This document shows positions 27,482-37,319 of a stretch of DNA of 64,000 nt, one piece after another (position 1 is the stretch's first letter; each line of letters opens with the position of its first letter). The notes below the pieces were generated by a model, which had not been told where the DNA came from, made no database searches, and saw nothing but the letters and a program-made list of their open reading frames with translations. A program made the translations under genes and the position numbers. Source of the DNA: Rhodomicrobium sp. R_RK_3 (GTDB taxonomy: Bacteria > Pseudomonadota > Alphaproteobacteria > Rhizobiales > Rhodomicrobiaceae); assembly GCF_002198715.1 (NCBI RefSeq), contig NZ_MWLK01000039.1:116128-180127 (forward strand), written 5' to 3'.

Positions 27482-28246
27482 TTATTTCAGCGGTTCTTCA
27501 GAGCCGTCCTGGAAGTGATAGGTCAGGCGCGCGCGAGCAACGAACAGGTCGTTGTCGTCGTCGTGGGACAGCTTGAGCTGGTTGCACCACTTTTCCCACG
27601 TCTTGCTGTCATCGCCGTCGCCGAAGCCGTAATACAAGCCCTCGACGCCGATGCTCCAGTTGGAAGCCAGCTTGTATTCGACGCCGCCGCCGACGACAAA
27701 GCCCACTTCGCTGTCGCCGCCGAACTCGACACTTTTCTTGAACGGGCCGAAAGAGCCGACAACTTCCGTATCGTCGAAGCCGGCGAAAGCGACGCCCGCC
27801 GTTGCGTAGATCAAAAGATTATCGAACGCATAGCCGAGACGGGCGCGCAAGGAAGCCAGATAGTCGATCCCGTCGCCGAAGCTGGCGTCGGCTTCCAAAC
27901 CGTACACCCGGGCGCCGTCTTGCCAATTATAGCCGACATGAACGCCGCCGATCAGCGTGGTGTCGTCGTCTTCTTCGGAGAACTTGACCTTCGTCAGCTC
28001 TTTCCAGTTCGACCAGTCGCCCTTGCATTCGCCGCGGCAGCCCCTTTGTTTGCTCCGCCAAGCCAGGCTGCTGTCGCCGCTGTCGTTCCAAAGACCGCCA
28101 ATATGCCCGCCGACATAGAAGCCGCTCCAGATCGGCGCCAGCGGCGCTTCATAGGGCGTGTCCTTATAGGAAAGATCGGCCGCGGCCGCGAAATTTACGC
28201 CGCCGAAAAACGCCAGGCTCGCGGCCAGTACCGCCAATTTGCGCAT
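27482..28246 (-). CDS. Outer-membrane beta-barrel protein (Omp25/porin-like)
   Basis: 254 residues from the ATG at 28246. The signal peptide MRKLAVLAASLAFFGGVNFA ends at AAAADL (about residue 23). The barrel has the family opening PIWSGFYVGGHIGGLWNDS, GVHVGYNWQDGARVYGLEADAS, SLRARLGYAFDNLLIYATAG and the closing ARARLTYHFQ. The family is the small rhizobial outer-membrane proteins (Omp25/Omp31, Lom-like). The product has three Cys (CRGECKG in a loop and WCNQ). Monocistronic; terminator just downstream. Confidence 0.82.
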   Translation of the reverse strand: MRKLAVLAASLAFFGGVNFAAAADLSYKDTPYEAPLAPIWSGFYVGGHIGGLWNDSGDSSLAWRSKQRGCRGECKGDWSNWKELTKVKFSEEDDDTTLIGGVHVGYNWQDGARVYGLEADASFGDGIDYLASLRARLGYAFDNLLIYATAGVAFAGFDDTEVVGSFGPFKKSVEFGGDSEVGFVVGGGVEYKLASNWSIGVEGLYYGFGDGDDSKTWEKWCNQLKLSHDDDNDLFVARARLTYHFQDGSEEPLK

Positions 28247-28514
28247 GTATTCCCCACTTCTCTTCTTATTGCCCAAACCAACTCTTTCAAGCGGCGCGAA
28301 TGCGTCGCCGGAATAACTTTAGGTAAGAAAAGCTAATAGCGGAGTGAACGCAAGTGAGGGAAATATCACAAGGCCTTAATTCGTAATAACTGTGGCAGCA
28401 TTACGACAAATTAAGCACGGATACAGGGCGGTCTATCTTCTATGCAACTTAAAATTGAAATTGGTGTCTGGTGAAGTACATAGTCCGGCCGTCCCGGGCA
28501 GGCCGATGGGAATG
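28247..28514. other. Intergenic region between two outer-membrane protein genes
   Basis: Together with the terminator at 28515-28546 this gap spans 335 bp. It is AT-rich compared with its surroundings and should hold the promoter of the leftward gene at 27482-28246. I see no ORF with a ribosome-binding site and no repeat. Confidence 0.5.
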
Positions 28515-28546
28515 AAAAAGGCAGCCAAGCGGGGTACTTGGCTGCC
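28515..28546 (-). terminator. Rho-independent terminator of the second outer-membrane protein gene
   Basis: Perfect 10-bp stem GGCAGCCAAG / CTTGGCTGCC with a 7-base loop, preceded on the plus strand by AAAAA, which becomes a U-tract on the leftward transcript. It lies 36 bp beyond the stop of the gene at 28582. Confidence 0.85.
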
Positions 28547-28581
28547 AAAGGCTGTCAGAGATAGAGAGATGACCGATGTTT

Positions 28582-29343
28582 TTATTTTGATGCTTCGAGA
28601 GAATGGTAGCCGTCGAACAGCTTGTAGCTGGCGCCGATCTTGATGGCGTCGAAATCGAGGTCGACTTCGCTCGAGAGGCCCTGCGCCAGCGCGTGGTCTT
28701 CCTCGCCGAGGTCGACGTGCGAATATTCGATTCGTGCCGAAAACCGATCGGTGAACGCATGCTCGATACCGACGCCGGCCGTCCAGCCGACATGGGTCTC
28801 GTCGCCGTTCAAGATCTCGTGGCCGAGCAAGCTGATGGTCGTCTCGACCTTGCCCCAGGCGACGCCGCCGAAGCCGTAGAAGAGGGTACGACCGGATGCG
28901 TAGCCGAGCCGGCCGACCGCGGTGGCGTACCAGTCGAGCTCACGCTCGCTCTGCAGGATGCCGGCCAGAATCGGCTGGGAGCCATCGATATCCGTGCCGT
29001 TGAGGCCCAGTTCGACGCCATAGACCCAGTTGCTGTCACGCTGGATGTTATAGCCGACATGAGCGCCATAGATCGCGCCATCGACATCGTAGTCGGTGCT
29101 GAACAGCGAGGTGATGAGGTCATCGAAGGCCTTGCCGCCATGATCGAATTTCGGCGTGCCGGAGGTGTCACCGGCGCCGAAGCCGACCGAACCGCCGATA
29201 TAGAGCCCGGTCCAAGCGAATACGGGGGCGTCATAGGCGGCCGGTGCGTCCTTCAAGGACCCGCCGCGGTCAAGGTCTGCGGAATAAGCCGTCGTGCTCA
29301 TGCCTGCGAACGCCGCGAGTGCAGCGATCATTGCTTTGCGCAT
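28582..29343 (-). CDS. Outer-membrane beta-barrel protein (Omp25/porin-like)
   Basis: 253 residues. Signal peptide MRKAMIAALAAFAGMSTTAYS with cleavage near YSA-DL. The barrel begins PVFAWTGLYIGGSVGFGAGD and contains GAHVGYNIQRDSNWVYGVELGL, AVGRLGYASGRTLFYGFGGVA and WTAGVGIEHAFTDRFSARIEY, the standard layout of the rhizobial Omp25/Omp31 family. Function unknown beyond surface structure. It is a paralogue of the neighbouring gene, probably from an old tandem duplication. Confidence 0.83.
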   Translation of the reverse strand: MRKAMIAALAAFAGMSTTAYSADLDRGGSLKDAPAAYDAPVFAWTGLYIGGSVGFGAGDTSGTPKFDHGGKAFDDLITSLFSTDYDVDGAIYGAHVGYNIQRDSNWVYGVELGLNGTDIDGSQPILAGILQSERELDWYATAVGRLGYASGRTLFYGFGGVAWGKVETTISLLGHEILNGDETHVGWTAGVGIEHAFTDRFSARIEYSHVDLGEEDHALAQGLSSEVDLDFDAIKIGASYKLFDGYHSLEASK

Positions 29344-29723
29344 TTTATTTTCCCATCAAAAGTGCCCGAAAACGCATACGCAACAGCAACTTCGGCGGAT
29401 ATGGTCCGCTGAGCGCGCGACAGTATCCGGCGCCCGCTCACCAGGGTTATGATGATTCTTCCATAATATGGTCGCGCTATTTACCATTGTGCAAAGACAA
29501 AGGCAGCGATTGTGGCTCCGTTGCCTCAGTTTCGCAAGCTGGCGGCGAGCAAGCATTCCAAATGCAACTTTAGATTGCGCTTCTATACTTGAAGGAAACA
29601 CGTTGCGCTTGCCGCAGCGCAAGACGGAGGCCGGCTGCGGCATGGATGACGAGGCGCTGTTGGTCACCTCGCGGCGCCATACCTGGACCGAACCCGGCCG
29701 GCGACGCCATCCCCCGCGCGCAC
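29344..29723. other. Intergenic region between outer-membrane protein gene and hupB
   Basis: About 380 bp, moderately AT-rich in its left half (promoter region of the leftward gene at 29343). No ORF with convincing start and codon use. The right end carries the family A hairpin that acts as the hupB terminator. Confidence 0.5.
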
Positions 29724-29753
29724 AAAAAAGCCCTCTCCGGCTAGGGAGAGGGC
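29724..29753 (-). terminator. Terminator downstream of hupB built from a single family A hairpin
   Basis: AAAAAA followed by the stem GCCCTCTCC / GGAGAGGGC. On the leftward transcript this is a GC-rich hairpin followed by a U6 tract. The stem is the same CCCTCTCC/GGAGAGGG unit as the dispersed family A repeats. Confidence 0.65.
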
Positions 29754-29824
29754 ATTGGTATTCGCTGGAGTCGCGGGGGGACGGCGATGACGCCCGCTCC
29801 CCGCGCTTTGCTGGAGCGGCTGGA

Positions 29825-30100
29825 TCAGCCGTTCAGTGCTTCTTTCAATCCCTTGGCAGGGGCGAATTTCGCCACCTTGCTCGCCGGCACATTCACGGTT
29901 TCGCCGGTACGCGGATTGCGGGCTGTGGTCGCCTTGCGGTCGGCGACTTTGAAATTGCCAAAGCCCGGCAGGCGAACTTCCTGCCCTTCGAGCAGCGCCG
30001 ACTGAATGTGCTTGATCACAGACTCAACCGCCACAGCCGCCTTGTCCTTGCCGATCTGCGCATCCTCGGCCACGGCCGCGACCAAATCCGTCTTATTCAT
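29825..30100 (-). CDS. hupB: DNA-binding protein HU
   Basis: 91 residues. MNKTDLVAAVAEDAQIGKD starts the dimerisation helices. The DNA-binding arm has RLPGFGNFKVADRKATTARN and PRTGETVNVPASKVAKF. HU bends and compacts DNA in the nucleoid. It lies downstream of lon in the same direction, the usual alphaproteobacterial order. The start follows AAAAGGGATAACC. A terminator lies about 70 bp past its stop. Confidence 0.97.
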   Translation of the reverse strand: MNKTDLVAAVAEDAQIGKDKAAVAVESVIKHIQSALLEGQEVRLPGFGNFKVADRKATTARNPRTGETVNVPASKVAKFAPAKGLKEALNG

Positions 30101-30281
30101 GGTTATCCCTTTTCTTCATTCTCCGTAGCATTCCTAAACGCCACCCCGAGCGACGGTTTCTCGCCGTCTCGAAAAGGCTGCCCCGCGCGAAAGCCGGGTG
30201 ACGTCACGGCGCTCGCCACTGGGGGCAGTCGCGCCGCATTGTCCCGCCAGCCGGTTCACCCGCCCTGACGGAGCCCTACCT

Positions 30282-30299
30282 TATCCAGATATCTGGATA
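30282..30299. promoter_or_regulatory. 18-bp perfect palindrome upstream of hupB
   Basis: TATCCAGATATCTGGATA is fully self-complementary and sits in the 320-bp lon-hupB gap, about 180 bp before hupB. The gap otherwise holds the lon terminator and no gene. It could be an operator; no regulator is identified. Confidence 0.35.
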
Positions 30300-30362
30300 T
30301 TTGAAGAACATATTTACCGCTGCCAACACGGAAAATCGAGATACAGCAACGAAAAATGGCAA

Positions 30363-30393
30363 AAGGCGGCCCCGATCGCTCGGGAGCCGCCTT
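30363..30393 (-). terminator. Terminator of lon
   Basis: Stem AAGGCGGC / GCCGCCTT continuing into CCCGA / TCGGG with one bulged base. A-rich sequence (CAAAAGG, GAAAAATGG) on the left supplies U residues on the leftward transcript. It lies 28 bp after the lon stop. Confidence 0.75.
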
Positions 30394-30420
30394 GATGACC
30401 ATTTCGCCTAACTGCAATCT

Positions 30421-32844
30421 TTAGTGGGCGGTGACACCCAGATCGGACGGCAGCGGCACGGCCGGCTGCTGCACGATCACCGGCTCTTCCCACAGGATCG
30501 GCTCCGGCTTGCGGGTCAGCGCGATGGCCAGGACCTGCTCCATCCGCGAGACCGGGATGATGCTGAGCTGGTTTTTCACGCTGTCGGCGATCTCGGCCAG
30601 ATCCTTGGCGTTCTCCTCGGGGATGATCACCGTGTTGATGCCGCCGCGCAGGGCTGCCAGCAGCTTTTCCTTCAGGCCGCCGATCGGCAGCACGCGGCCG
30701 CGCAAGGTGATCTCACCGGTCATCGCCACGTCCTTGCGGACCGGAATGCCCGTCATGATCGAGACGATCGCCGTGACCATGGCAACGCCGGCGGACGGAC
30801 CGTCCTTGGGCGTTGCGCCTTCCGGCACGTGAACATGCAGGTCGCGGCGCTCGAACAGCGGCGGCTCGATGCCGAAATCGATCGCCCGCGAGCGGACATA
30901 GGCGTTGGCCGCCGTGATCGATTCCTTCATCACATCCCGCAGATTGCCGGTGACGGACACCTTGCCCTTGCCCGGCATCATCACGCCTTCGACCGTCAGC
31001 AACTCGCCGCCGGCTTCGGTCCAGGCGAGGCCCGTCACGACGCCGATCTGATCCTCGCGCTCCGCCTCGCCGTAGCGGAAGCGCGGCACGCCCAGGAAGT
31101 CGGCCAGATTGGCCGCGGTGACGTCGGCGCGCGGTGCTCCGCCGCCTTCGATCTCCTTCACCGCCTTGCGGGCGAGCTTGGCGATCTCACGCTCCAGATT
31201 GCGGACGCCGGCTTCCCGCGTATAGCGGCGCACCAGCTCGAGCAGCGCATCGTCGCTGACCGTCCATTCCTCTTCCTTCAGGCCATGGCCTTCGCGCTGG
31301 CTCGGGATGAGGTGGCGCTTGGCGATCTCCATCTTCTCCAGCTCGGTATAGCCGGCGATGCGGATGATCTCCATGCGGTCCATCAGGGCCGGCGGGATGT
31401 CGAGCGTGTTGGCCGTGGTCACGAACATCACGTTGGACAGGTCGTAATCGACTTCCAGGTAATGGTCGTTGAACTCGTTATTCTGCTCCGGATCGAGCAC
31501 TTCGAGCAGAGCCGAAGCCGGGTCACCCCGGAAATCGGCGCCCATCTTGTCGATTTCGTCGAGCAGGAACAGCGGGTTGACCTTCTTGGCCTTGCGCATT
31601 GACTGGACCACCTTGCCGGGCATCGACCCGATATAGGTGCGCCGGTGACCACGGATCTCGGCCTCATCGCGCACGCCGCCGAGCGACATGCGCACGAATT
31701 CGCGCCCCGTAGCCTTGGCGATCGATTTGCCGAGCGAGGTCTTGCCGACGCCAGGAGGTCCGACGAGGCAGAGGATCGGGCCCTTCAGCGCATTGGTGCG
31801 CTTCTGCACAGCGAGATATTCGACGATCCGCTCCTTGACCTTCTCCAGGCCGTAATGATCCATGTCGAGCGTTTCCTGGGCCTCGGTCAGATCGGTCTTG
31901 ACCTTGCCCTTGGCGCCCCACGGGATCGACAAGAGCCAGTCGAGGTAGTTGCGCACGACCGTCGCCTCGGCCGACATCGGGCTCATCTGCCGGAGCTTCT
32001 TCAGTTCGGCGAGCGCCTTTTCGCGGGCTTCCTTCGACAGCTTGGTCTTCTCGATCTTGTCCTCGAACTCGGAGATATCGTCGCGGTCGTCGCCGTCGCC
32101 GAGCTCCTTCTGAATGGCCTTCATCTGCTCATTCAGATAGTACTCGCGCTGCGTCTTCTCCATCTGGCGCTTGACGCGGCTGCGGATCTTCTTTTCGACC
32201 TGCAGCACGGAAATCTCGCTCTCCATCTGCATGTAGACGCGCTCGAGCCGCTCGGAAATCGAGGTGATTTCCAGGATTTCCTGCTTCTCGGAGATTTTCA
32301 CGGCCAGATGCGAGGCGATGGTGTCGGCGAGCTTGGAGTAGTCGTCGATCTGCGAAACCGTGCCGAGGACTTCCGGGGAAATCTTCTTGTTCAGCTTCAC
32401 ATAGCTTTCGAACTGCGCCACAGTCGAGCGCGCCAGGGCCTCGATCTCGTCCTTGGCGCCGATCTGCTCGGCGACGCGTTCGATCTCGGCTTCGAAATAG
32501 GCTTCGTTGGCGGTGTAGCGCTTGATGACCGCGCGCGAGGTGCCTTCGACCAGCACCTTGACGGTGCCGTCCGGCAGCTTGAGGAGCTGCAGCACCGAGG
32601 CGAGCGTGCCCATGGCGTAGATGGCGTCCGGATCGGGCTCGTCATCGCCGGCATTCTTCTGGGCGACGAGCAGGATCTGCTTGTCGGTGCGCATGACCTC
32701 ATCAAGCGCCTGGATGGACTTTTCGCGCCCGACGAAGAGCGGCACGATCATATAGGGGAAAACCACGATATCGCGCAGCGGCAGGACCGGGAACACCTCA
32801 GCTCTGCCGTCGTTTTCAACCGCGTGCGTGTAGTTTTCGGTCAT
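30421..32844 (-). CDS. lon: ATP-dependent protease Lon
   Basis: 807 residues, the full length of LonA. The N-terminal substrate-binding domain ([20 protein letters not shown]) is followed by the AAA+ domain with Walker [13 protein letters not shown] (near 360) and Walker [10 protein letters not shown]. The protease domain has the catalytic Ser in [11 protein letters not shown] and the Lys in [14 protein letters not shown]. Lon degrades misfolded and regulatory proteins in the cytoplasm. The start follows AGGGAGACCCAG. It sits between clpX and hupB, the conserved alphaproteobacterial block. Confidence 0.98.
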   Translation of the reverse strand: MTENYTHAVENDGRAEVFPVLPLRDIVVFPYMIVPLFVGREKSIQALDEVMRTDKQILLVAQKNAGDDEPDPDAIYAMGTLASVLQLLKLPDGTVKVLVEGTSRAVIKRYTANEAYFEAEIERVAEQIGAKDEIEALARSTVAQFESYVKLNKKISPEVLGTVSQIDDYSKLADTIASHLAVKISEKQEILEITSISERLERVYMQMESEISVLQVEKKIRSRVKRQMEKTQREYYLNEQMKAIQKELGDGDDRDDISEFEDKIEKTKLSKEAREKALAELKKLRQMSPMSAEATVVRNYLDWLLSIPWGAKGKVKTDLTEAQETLDMDHYGLEKVKERIVEYLAVQKRTNALKGPILCLVGPPGVGKTSLGKSIAKATGREFVRMSLGGVRDEAEIRGHRRTYIGSMPGKVVQSMRKAKKVNPLFLLDEIDKMGADFRGDPASALLEVLDPEQNNEFNDHYLEVDYDLSNVMFVTTANTLDIPPALMDRMEIIRIAGYTELEKMEIAKRHLIPSQREGHGLKEEEWTVSDDALLELVRRYTREAGVRNLEREIAKLARKAVKEIEGGGAPRADVTAANLADFLGVPRFRYGEAEREDQIGVVTGLAWTEAGGELLTVEGVMMPGKGKVSVTGNLRDVMKESITAANAYVRSRAIDFGIEPPLFERRDLHVHVPEGATPKDGPSAGVAMVTAIVSIMTGIPVRKDVAMTGEITLRGRVLPIGGLKEKLLAALRGGINTVIIPEENAKDLAEIADSVKNQLSIIPVSRMEQVLAIALTRKPEPILWEEPVIVQQPAVPLPSDLGVTAH

Positions 32845-33084
32845 CTGGGTCTCCCTGCAAAGGCTCTTACGCGTAACTTACGATTGCGCGCATGTTCGCC
32901 GGATGAATGAAATGGTCCGGATAAGGATTGTCCGGAGGAATCTTGGCGTTGGCACGTGAGGCTCCCCCAACACCTTGGCTTGCCCAGTCCAAGACATTGC
33001 TTAGGTGGCTATGCGAAGGGCTGAAATCAACCTGCCGTAAGGCATGCCGAAAGCGCTCTGCAGAGGCGGGCATCGGGCCCCGCA

Positions 33085-34344
33085 CTAGGCGCTCGACTCC
33101 CCGGCCCGCTCCGAATAGATGCGCAGCGGCTTGGCTTTACCCTCGACGACTTCAGAACTGATGACAACCTCTTCGACGCCCTTCAGGCCGGGCAATTCGT
33201 ACATGCTTTCCAGGAGGATGGCCTCCATGATGGAGCGCAATCCGCGAGCCCCGGTCTTGCGTTCGACGGCGCGGCGGGCGATGGCCCCGAGCGCGTCCTC
33301 GGCAAGCGTGAGCTGTACGTCTTCCATGTCGAACAGGCGCTGATATTGCTTCAGCAGCGCGTTCTTGGGCTCGCGCAGGATGCGAACCAGGGCGACTTCA
33401 TCGAGGTCTTCAAGCGTCGCGATCACAGGCAGACGGCCGATGAATTCCGGGATCAGGCCGAATTTCAGCAGATCCTCGGGCTCGACCTGGCGCAGCACTT
33501 CGCCGGTCTTCCTATCGTCGGGCGACTGCACATTGGCGCCGAAGCCGATGGCCGTCGATTTGCCTCGCTGCGAGATGATCTTTTCGAGGCCCGAGAAGGC
33601 GCCGCCGCAGATGAACAGGATGTTGGTCGTGTCGACCTGCAGGAATTCCTGCTGCGGATGCTTGCGGCCGCCCTGCGGCGGGACGCTGGCAACCGTGCCT
33701 TCCATGATCTTAAGGAGCGCCTGCTGCACGCCTTCGCCCGAGACGTCCCGCGTGATCGAGGGATTGTCGGACTTGCGGCTGATCTTGTCGACCTCGTCGA
33801 TATAGACGATGCCGCGCTGCGCCCGCTCGACATTGTAGTCGGCCGACTGCAGCAGCTTCAGGATGATGTTCTCCACGTCCTCGCCGACATAGCCGGCTTC
33901 GGTCAGCGTGGTGGCATCGGCCATGGTGAAGGGCACGTCGAGAATGCGCGCGAGCGTCTGGGCGAGCAGGGTCTTGCCGCAGCCGGTCGGGCCGACGAGC
34001 AGGATGTTCGACTTAGCCAGTTCGACGTCGTTGTTTTTCGACGCGTGATTGATGCGCTTGTAATGATTGTGGACCGCGACCGAGAGCACCTTCTTGGCGT
34101 GTTCCTGGCCGATCACGTAATCATCGAGAATATGGCAGATTTCGGAAGGCGTCGGCACGCCGTCGCGCGACTTCACGTAGGAGTTCTTATTCTCCTCGCG
34201 AATGATGTCCATGCACAGCTCGACGCATTCATCGCAGATGAACACGGTCGGTCCCGCAATGAGCTTGCGGACCTCATGCTGGCTCTTTCCGCAGAAGGAG
34301 CAGTAGAGGGTGTTCTTCGTATCGTTGCCGCTCACCTTGCTCAT
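33085..34344 (-). CDS. clpX: ATP-dependent Clp protease ATP-binding subunit ClpX
   Basis: 419 residues. A C4 zinc finger ([11 protein letters not shown] and [10 protein letters not shown], residues 15-45) binds adaptors and substrates. The AAA+ domain has Walker [12 protein letters not shown] and Walker [12 protein letters not shown], and the sensor-2 region is [13 protein letters not shown]. ClpX unfolds tagged proteins for ClpP. Start follows GGACTGAGGTAAGCG. The 240-bp gap to lon contains its likely separate promoter. Confidence 0.98.
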   Translation of the reverse strand: MSKVSGNDTKNTLYCSFCGKSQHEVRKLIAGPTVFICDECVELCMDIIREENKNSYVKSRDGVPTPSEICHILDDYVIGQEHAKKVLSVAVHNHYKRINHASKNNDVELAKSNILLVGPTGCGKTLLAQTLARILDVPFTMADATTLTEAGYVGEDVENIILKLLQSADYNVERAQRGIVYIDEVDKISRKSDNPSITRDVSGEGVQQALLKIMEGTVASVPPQGGRKHPQQEFLQVDTTNILFICGGAFSGLEKIISQRGKSTAIGFGANVQSPDDRKTGEVLRQVEPEDLLKFGLIPEFIGRLPVIATLEDLDEVALVRILREPKNALLKQYQRLFDMEDVQLTLAEDALGAIARRAVERKTGARGLRSIMEAILLESMYELPGLKGVEEVVISSEVVEGKAKPLRIYSERAGESSA

Positions 34345-34711
34345 TCGCTTACCTCAGTCCTTCCGGTGAATTCTGACCAATTCACGTAGTTTAATGCCAC
34401 GTTAATTGCTCCTCCCCGTCAGCCGCCCACCGGAGGGCGCACGGCGACCAGGCGTCAAATCTATTCGGATAATCATCAAGATTTCTCTAATTGCAGGAGC
34501 CTGCCGAAAACCGTGCCGGTTCCGGCAGCCAAAGGGCGGGAGAGTTACGCAACCTTGACGAGGCAACACAGGCTCCTGACTACAACCATTCGTCCCGACC
34601 GTTAAGACCGCAACCCTGGGTCGGCGAATGGGTTCACGCAGATCGTGAAAAGCACCAATTCAGAGCACCCCCTCACGACCTCGAAACCTATTCTCCGCAC
34701 CATTCGACCAA
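34345..34711. other. clpP-clpX intergenic region with a long stem-loop
   Basis: 367 bp without a convincing gene. At 34501-34528 a two-part stem (CTGCCG/CGGCAG enclosing AACCG/CGGTT) could fold in the leftward transcript. No U-tract follows on that strand, so it is probably not a standard terminator. The right end carries the clpX promoter, not resolved further. Confidence 0.45.
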
Positions 34712-35368
34712 TTAGTCAACCCGTCCTCTGGGAAGGGTCGGCGTGTTATCTTCGCCCATAACCCGTTTCGATAAGACCTGATCAATCAGGCCAAATTTCT
34801 GCGCGCCTTCGGCAGTCATGAAATTGTCACGGTCGAGGGCATCCGCAATGACCTGTACGGGCTGCCCCGTATGTTTTGCATAAACCTCGTTAAGGCGCTG
34901 CCTGATCGCCAGAATTTCCTTGGCGTGGCGTTCGATGTCGCTGGCCTGACCCTGGAAGCCGCCGGAGGGCTGATGCACCATGATCCGGGCGTGCGGCAGG
35001 GCATAGCGCATGCCCGGCTCGCCGGCGCAGAGCAGCAGCGAGCCCATTGACGCAGCCTGCCCGACGCAGAGCGTGGCGACCGGCGGGCGGATGAACTGCA
35101 TCGTGTCGTAGATCGCCATGCCGGAGGTGACGACACCGCCCGGCGAGTTGATATACATGGCGATTTCCTTCTTCGGGTTCTCCGCTTCGGCGTAAAGAAG
35201 CTGAGCCACGACGAGGGAGGCGAGGTGATCCTCGATCGGCCCCGTTACGAAGATGATGCGTTCCTTGAGAAGCCTCGAATAGATGTCATAAGCCCGCTCG
35301 CCGCGATTGGTCTGCTCGACCACCATCGGCACCAAGGTCTGCATATAAAACTCTGCGGGATCGCGCAT
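34712..35368 (-). CDS. clpP: ATP-dependent Clp protease proteolytic subunit ClpP
   Basis: 218 residues from the ATG at 35368 behind TTTTGGAGTCAGAC. A TTG 12 bp upstream is the alternative start. Catalytic Ser in [11 protein letters not shown], His in [11 protein letters not shown], Asp in [24 protein letters not shown] forms the oxyanion region. ClpP assembles as a double heptamer with ClpX. Located between tig and clpX as expected. Confidence 0.97.
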   Translation of the reverse strand: MRDPAEFYMQTLVPMVVEQTNRGERAYDIYSRLLKERIIFVTGPIEDHLASLVVAQLLYAEAENPKKEIAMYINSPGGVVTSGMAIYDTMQFIRPPVATLCVGQAASMGSLLLCAGEPGMRYALPHARIMVHQPSGGFQGQASDIERHAKEILAIRQRLNEVYAKHTGQPVQVIADALDRDNFMTAEGAQKFGLIDQVLSKRVMGEDNTPTLPRGRVD

Positions 35369-35469
35369 GTCTGACTCCAAAATTGCGTTGCGGCCGAGCC
35401 GCGCGTCTCACCGAAACGCTCGGTGATTCGCGTTAAACAAATCGTTCTGCGCACCCGCTTGGATGGCTA

Positions 35470-37029
35470 TCACTTTTTCTTGTTCTTCCCCGGCTTGGCC
35501 TCGGCCTTCTTGGCCGTGCCGTGATCGTGGTCGTGACCGGCGTGGTCATGATCATGATCGTGGTGATGATGGTCGTGATCGTGGTCGTGGTTGCAATCCG
35601 GACCATGCACATGGCCATGATCGTGGTCGTGATCATGGTGGTGGTGATGATCATGGTCATGATCGTGGTCATGATCATGACCGGGCAACTCGTCCTGATC
35701 CAACTGGAACAGCTCCTCGGCCGGGACCGGCTTGTCGGTTACATCGGCAAGCTCGAGCGAAAAGTCCACCACCTTGTCTTCAAAAAGCGGGGCCCGCAGC
35801 TCCATCTGGGCATTCGGGTTCTTCGAATAGAACTCGACGACCTTGCGCTCCTGCCCCGGATATTGCTGGGCCCGCTGCATGATCGCGCGCCGCACCTCTT
35901 CATCCGTTACTTTGATCTCGTTGCGCTGGCCGATCTCGGACAGCACCAGCCCGAGCCGTACCCGCCGCTCGGCCATCGTCCTATATTCCTCGCGGGCCTT
36001 CTCCTCGGTCGTGCCTTCGTCCTCGAAGCTTTTCTTCGACCGCTCGAAATGCTGCGTCACTTCCTGCCAAACCGCCGCGAATTCGTTCTCGACGAGCGAG
36101 GGCGGCAGCTCGAACTTGTGGGCCTCGTCCAGCGCGTCAAGCAGCGAGCGCTTGGCCTTGCTGCGCGATGCATCCGAGTAATCCTTGGCGATCCGCTCGC
36201 GAACGGCCTGCCTGAGCTTGTCGATCGACTCAAGGCCAAGAGATTTCGCGAACTCGTCGTCGACGGCAGGGAGAATGGGTTTTGCGACTTCCTTAACCGT
36301 TACATCGAACTCGGCAGTCTTTCCTGCAAGATGGGCGGCCTGATATTTTTCCGGGAAGGTCGCCGACACGGTGCGCTCTTCGCCGGTCTTGGCGCCGGCC
36401 AAACCTTCCTCGAAACCGGGGATGAACATGCCGCGGCCGAGAATCACCTGCGCGTCGGTCGCGGCGCCGCCTTCGAAGGGTTCGCCGTCGATCTTGCCGA
36501 TGAAATCCAGCGTCAGCCGGTCGCCGTCTTCGGCGGCGCCGTCCTTGGCCTCATAGGCCATGTTGCCTTCCCGGATCCGCTCCAGCGCCTTGTCGATCTC
36601 CTCGGCGCCCACCTCGGCGACCGGGCGCTCGACCTTCAGCTTCTTCAGATCGGCCAGTTCGATCTTCGGCAGCACCTCGAAGGACATGATGAATTCAAGG
36701 TCGTGTGCGCCGCTGATGACGCCCTCGACCGTGCCTTCATCTTCCGGCAACCGGATGTTCGGCTGGAAAGCGGGACGCTCGTCGCGGCCGCTGAAGGCCT
36801 GAACGCGCGACTCTTCCACCGCCTGTTCGATCACCTCGGCCATGGCCGAACGGCCATAGACCTTCTTGATGTGACCGATCGGAACTTTTCCGGGCCGGAA
36901 GCCCTTCAATTGGACCTTATCCTTCAGCTCATCGAGCTTGGCTTTCAAGCGCTCATCCAATTCCGCGGCGCCAATGACGACTTTCAGCTCGCGCTTCAGG
37001 CCCTCGGATAGGGTTTCTGTGATTTGCAT
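35470..37029 (-). CDS. tig: Trigger factor with an unusual His/Asp-rich C-terminal tail
   Basis: 519 residues from the ATG at 37029 (MQITETLSEGLKRELKV). Ribosome-binding domain with the GFRPGKVP signature near residue 45, an FKBP-type peptidyl-prolyl isomerase domain (DRLTLDFIGKIDGEPFEGG near 150-165), then the C-terminal chaperone arms. The last ~70 residues after DQDELPG consist of alternating HD runs with nearly 30 His plus one Cys, ending in a Lys/Ala-rich KKAEAKPGKNKKK. Trigger factor folds nascent chains at the ribosome exit. The tail looks like a metal-binding module and is encoded by a GATCATGGTC-type low-complexity tract at 35517-35690. Confidence 0.95.
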   Translation of the reverse strand: MQITETLSEGLKRELKVVIGAAELDERLKAKLDELKDKVQLKGFRPGKVPIGHIKKVYGRSAMAEVIEQAVEESRVQAFSGRDERPAFQPNIRLPEDEGTVEGVISGAHDLEFIMSFEVLPKIELADLKKLKVERPVAEVGAEEIDKALERIREGNMAYEAKDGAAEDGDRLTLDFIGKIDGEPFEGGAATDAQVILGRGMFIPGFEEGLAGAKTGEERTVSATFPEKYQAAHLAGKTAEFDVTVKEVAKPILPAVDDEFAKSLGLESIDKLRQAVRERIAKDYSDASRSKAKRSLLDALDEAHKFELPPSLVENEFAAVWQEVTQHFERSKKSFEDEGTTEEKAREEYRTMAERRVRLGLVLSEIGQRNEIKVTDEEVRRAIMQRAQQYPGQERKVVEFYSKNPNAQMELRAPLFEDKVVDFSLELADVTDKPVPAEELFQLDQDELPGHDHDHDHDHDHHHHHDHDHDHGHVHGPDCNHDHDHDHHHHDHDHDHAGHDHDHGTAKKAEAKPGKNKKK

Positions 37030-37095
37030 GGGAGTTCTAACTTCCGAAAAATCGTTATACTGGCTTAAACGGCATCGATTGAGCGCTGGAATATA

Positions 37096-37180
37096 TGGTG
37101 CGGGCGGAGGGACTTGAACCCCCACGACTTTCGTCACTGGAACCTAAATCCAGCGCGTCTACCAGTTCCGCCACGCCCGC
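37096..37180 (-). tRNA. tRNA-Leu(UAG)
   Basis: 85-nt class II tRNA on the minus strand. Acceptor stem GCGGGCG pairs with CGCCCGC before A and an encoded CCA. The anticodon stem CTGGA/TCCAG encloses TTTAGGT, with anticodon TAG. T-arm GGGGGTTCAAGTCCCTCC. The extended variable arm is GTGACGAAAGTCGT. Confidence 0.96.
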
Positions 37181-37319
37181 GAAGGCGCTGCGCCACCGAT
37201 GTGGCCCCGGTCTATAACACAGCGTTTTTCGCTGCGGCTACAGAATAAATGCTTTACGTATGCTTCCCGCTGCCTTGCGGCAGATCGTGAAAGCAGCGGC
37301 AGAAAGGAGGCGCATCCAA

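Noticed and set aside
35517..35690. Repeated GATCATGGTC-like units suspected as a CRISPR array or iterons
   Set aside because: The units are irregular, without spacers, and encode the His/Asp tail of trigger factor in frame. No CRISPR array was seen anywhere in the window.
37030..37137. N-terminal extension of trigger factor in the open frame (includes VVGVQVPPPAP)
   Set aside because: These codons read the minus-strand tRNA-Leu 3' end; the phrase is the well-known translation of a tRNA T-arm. The trigger factor starts at 37029.
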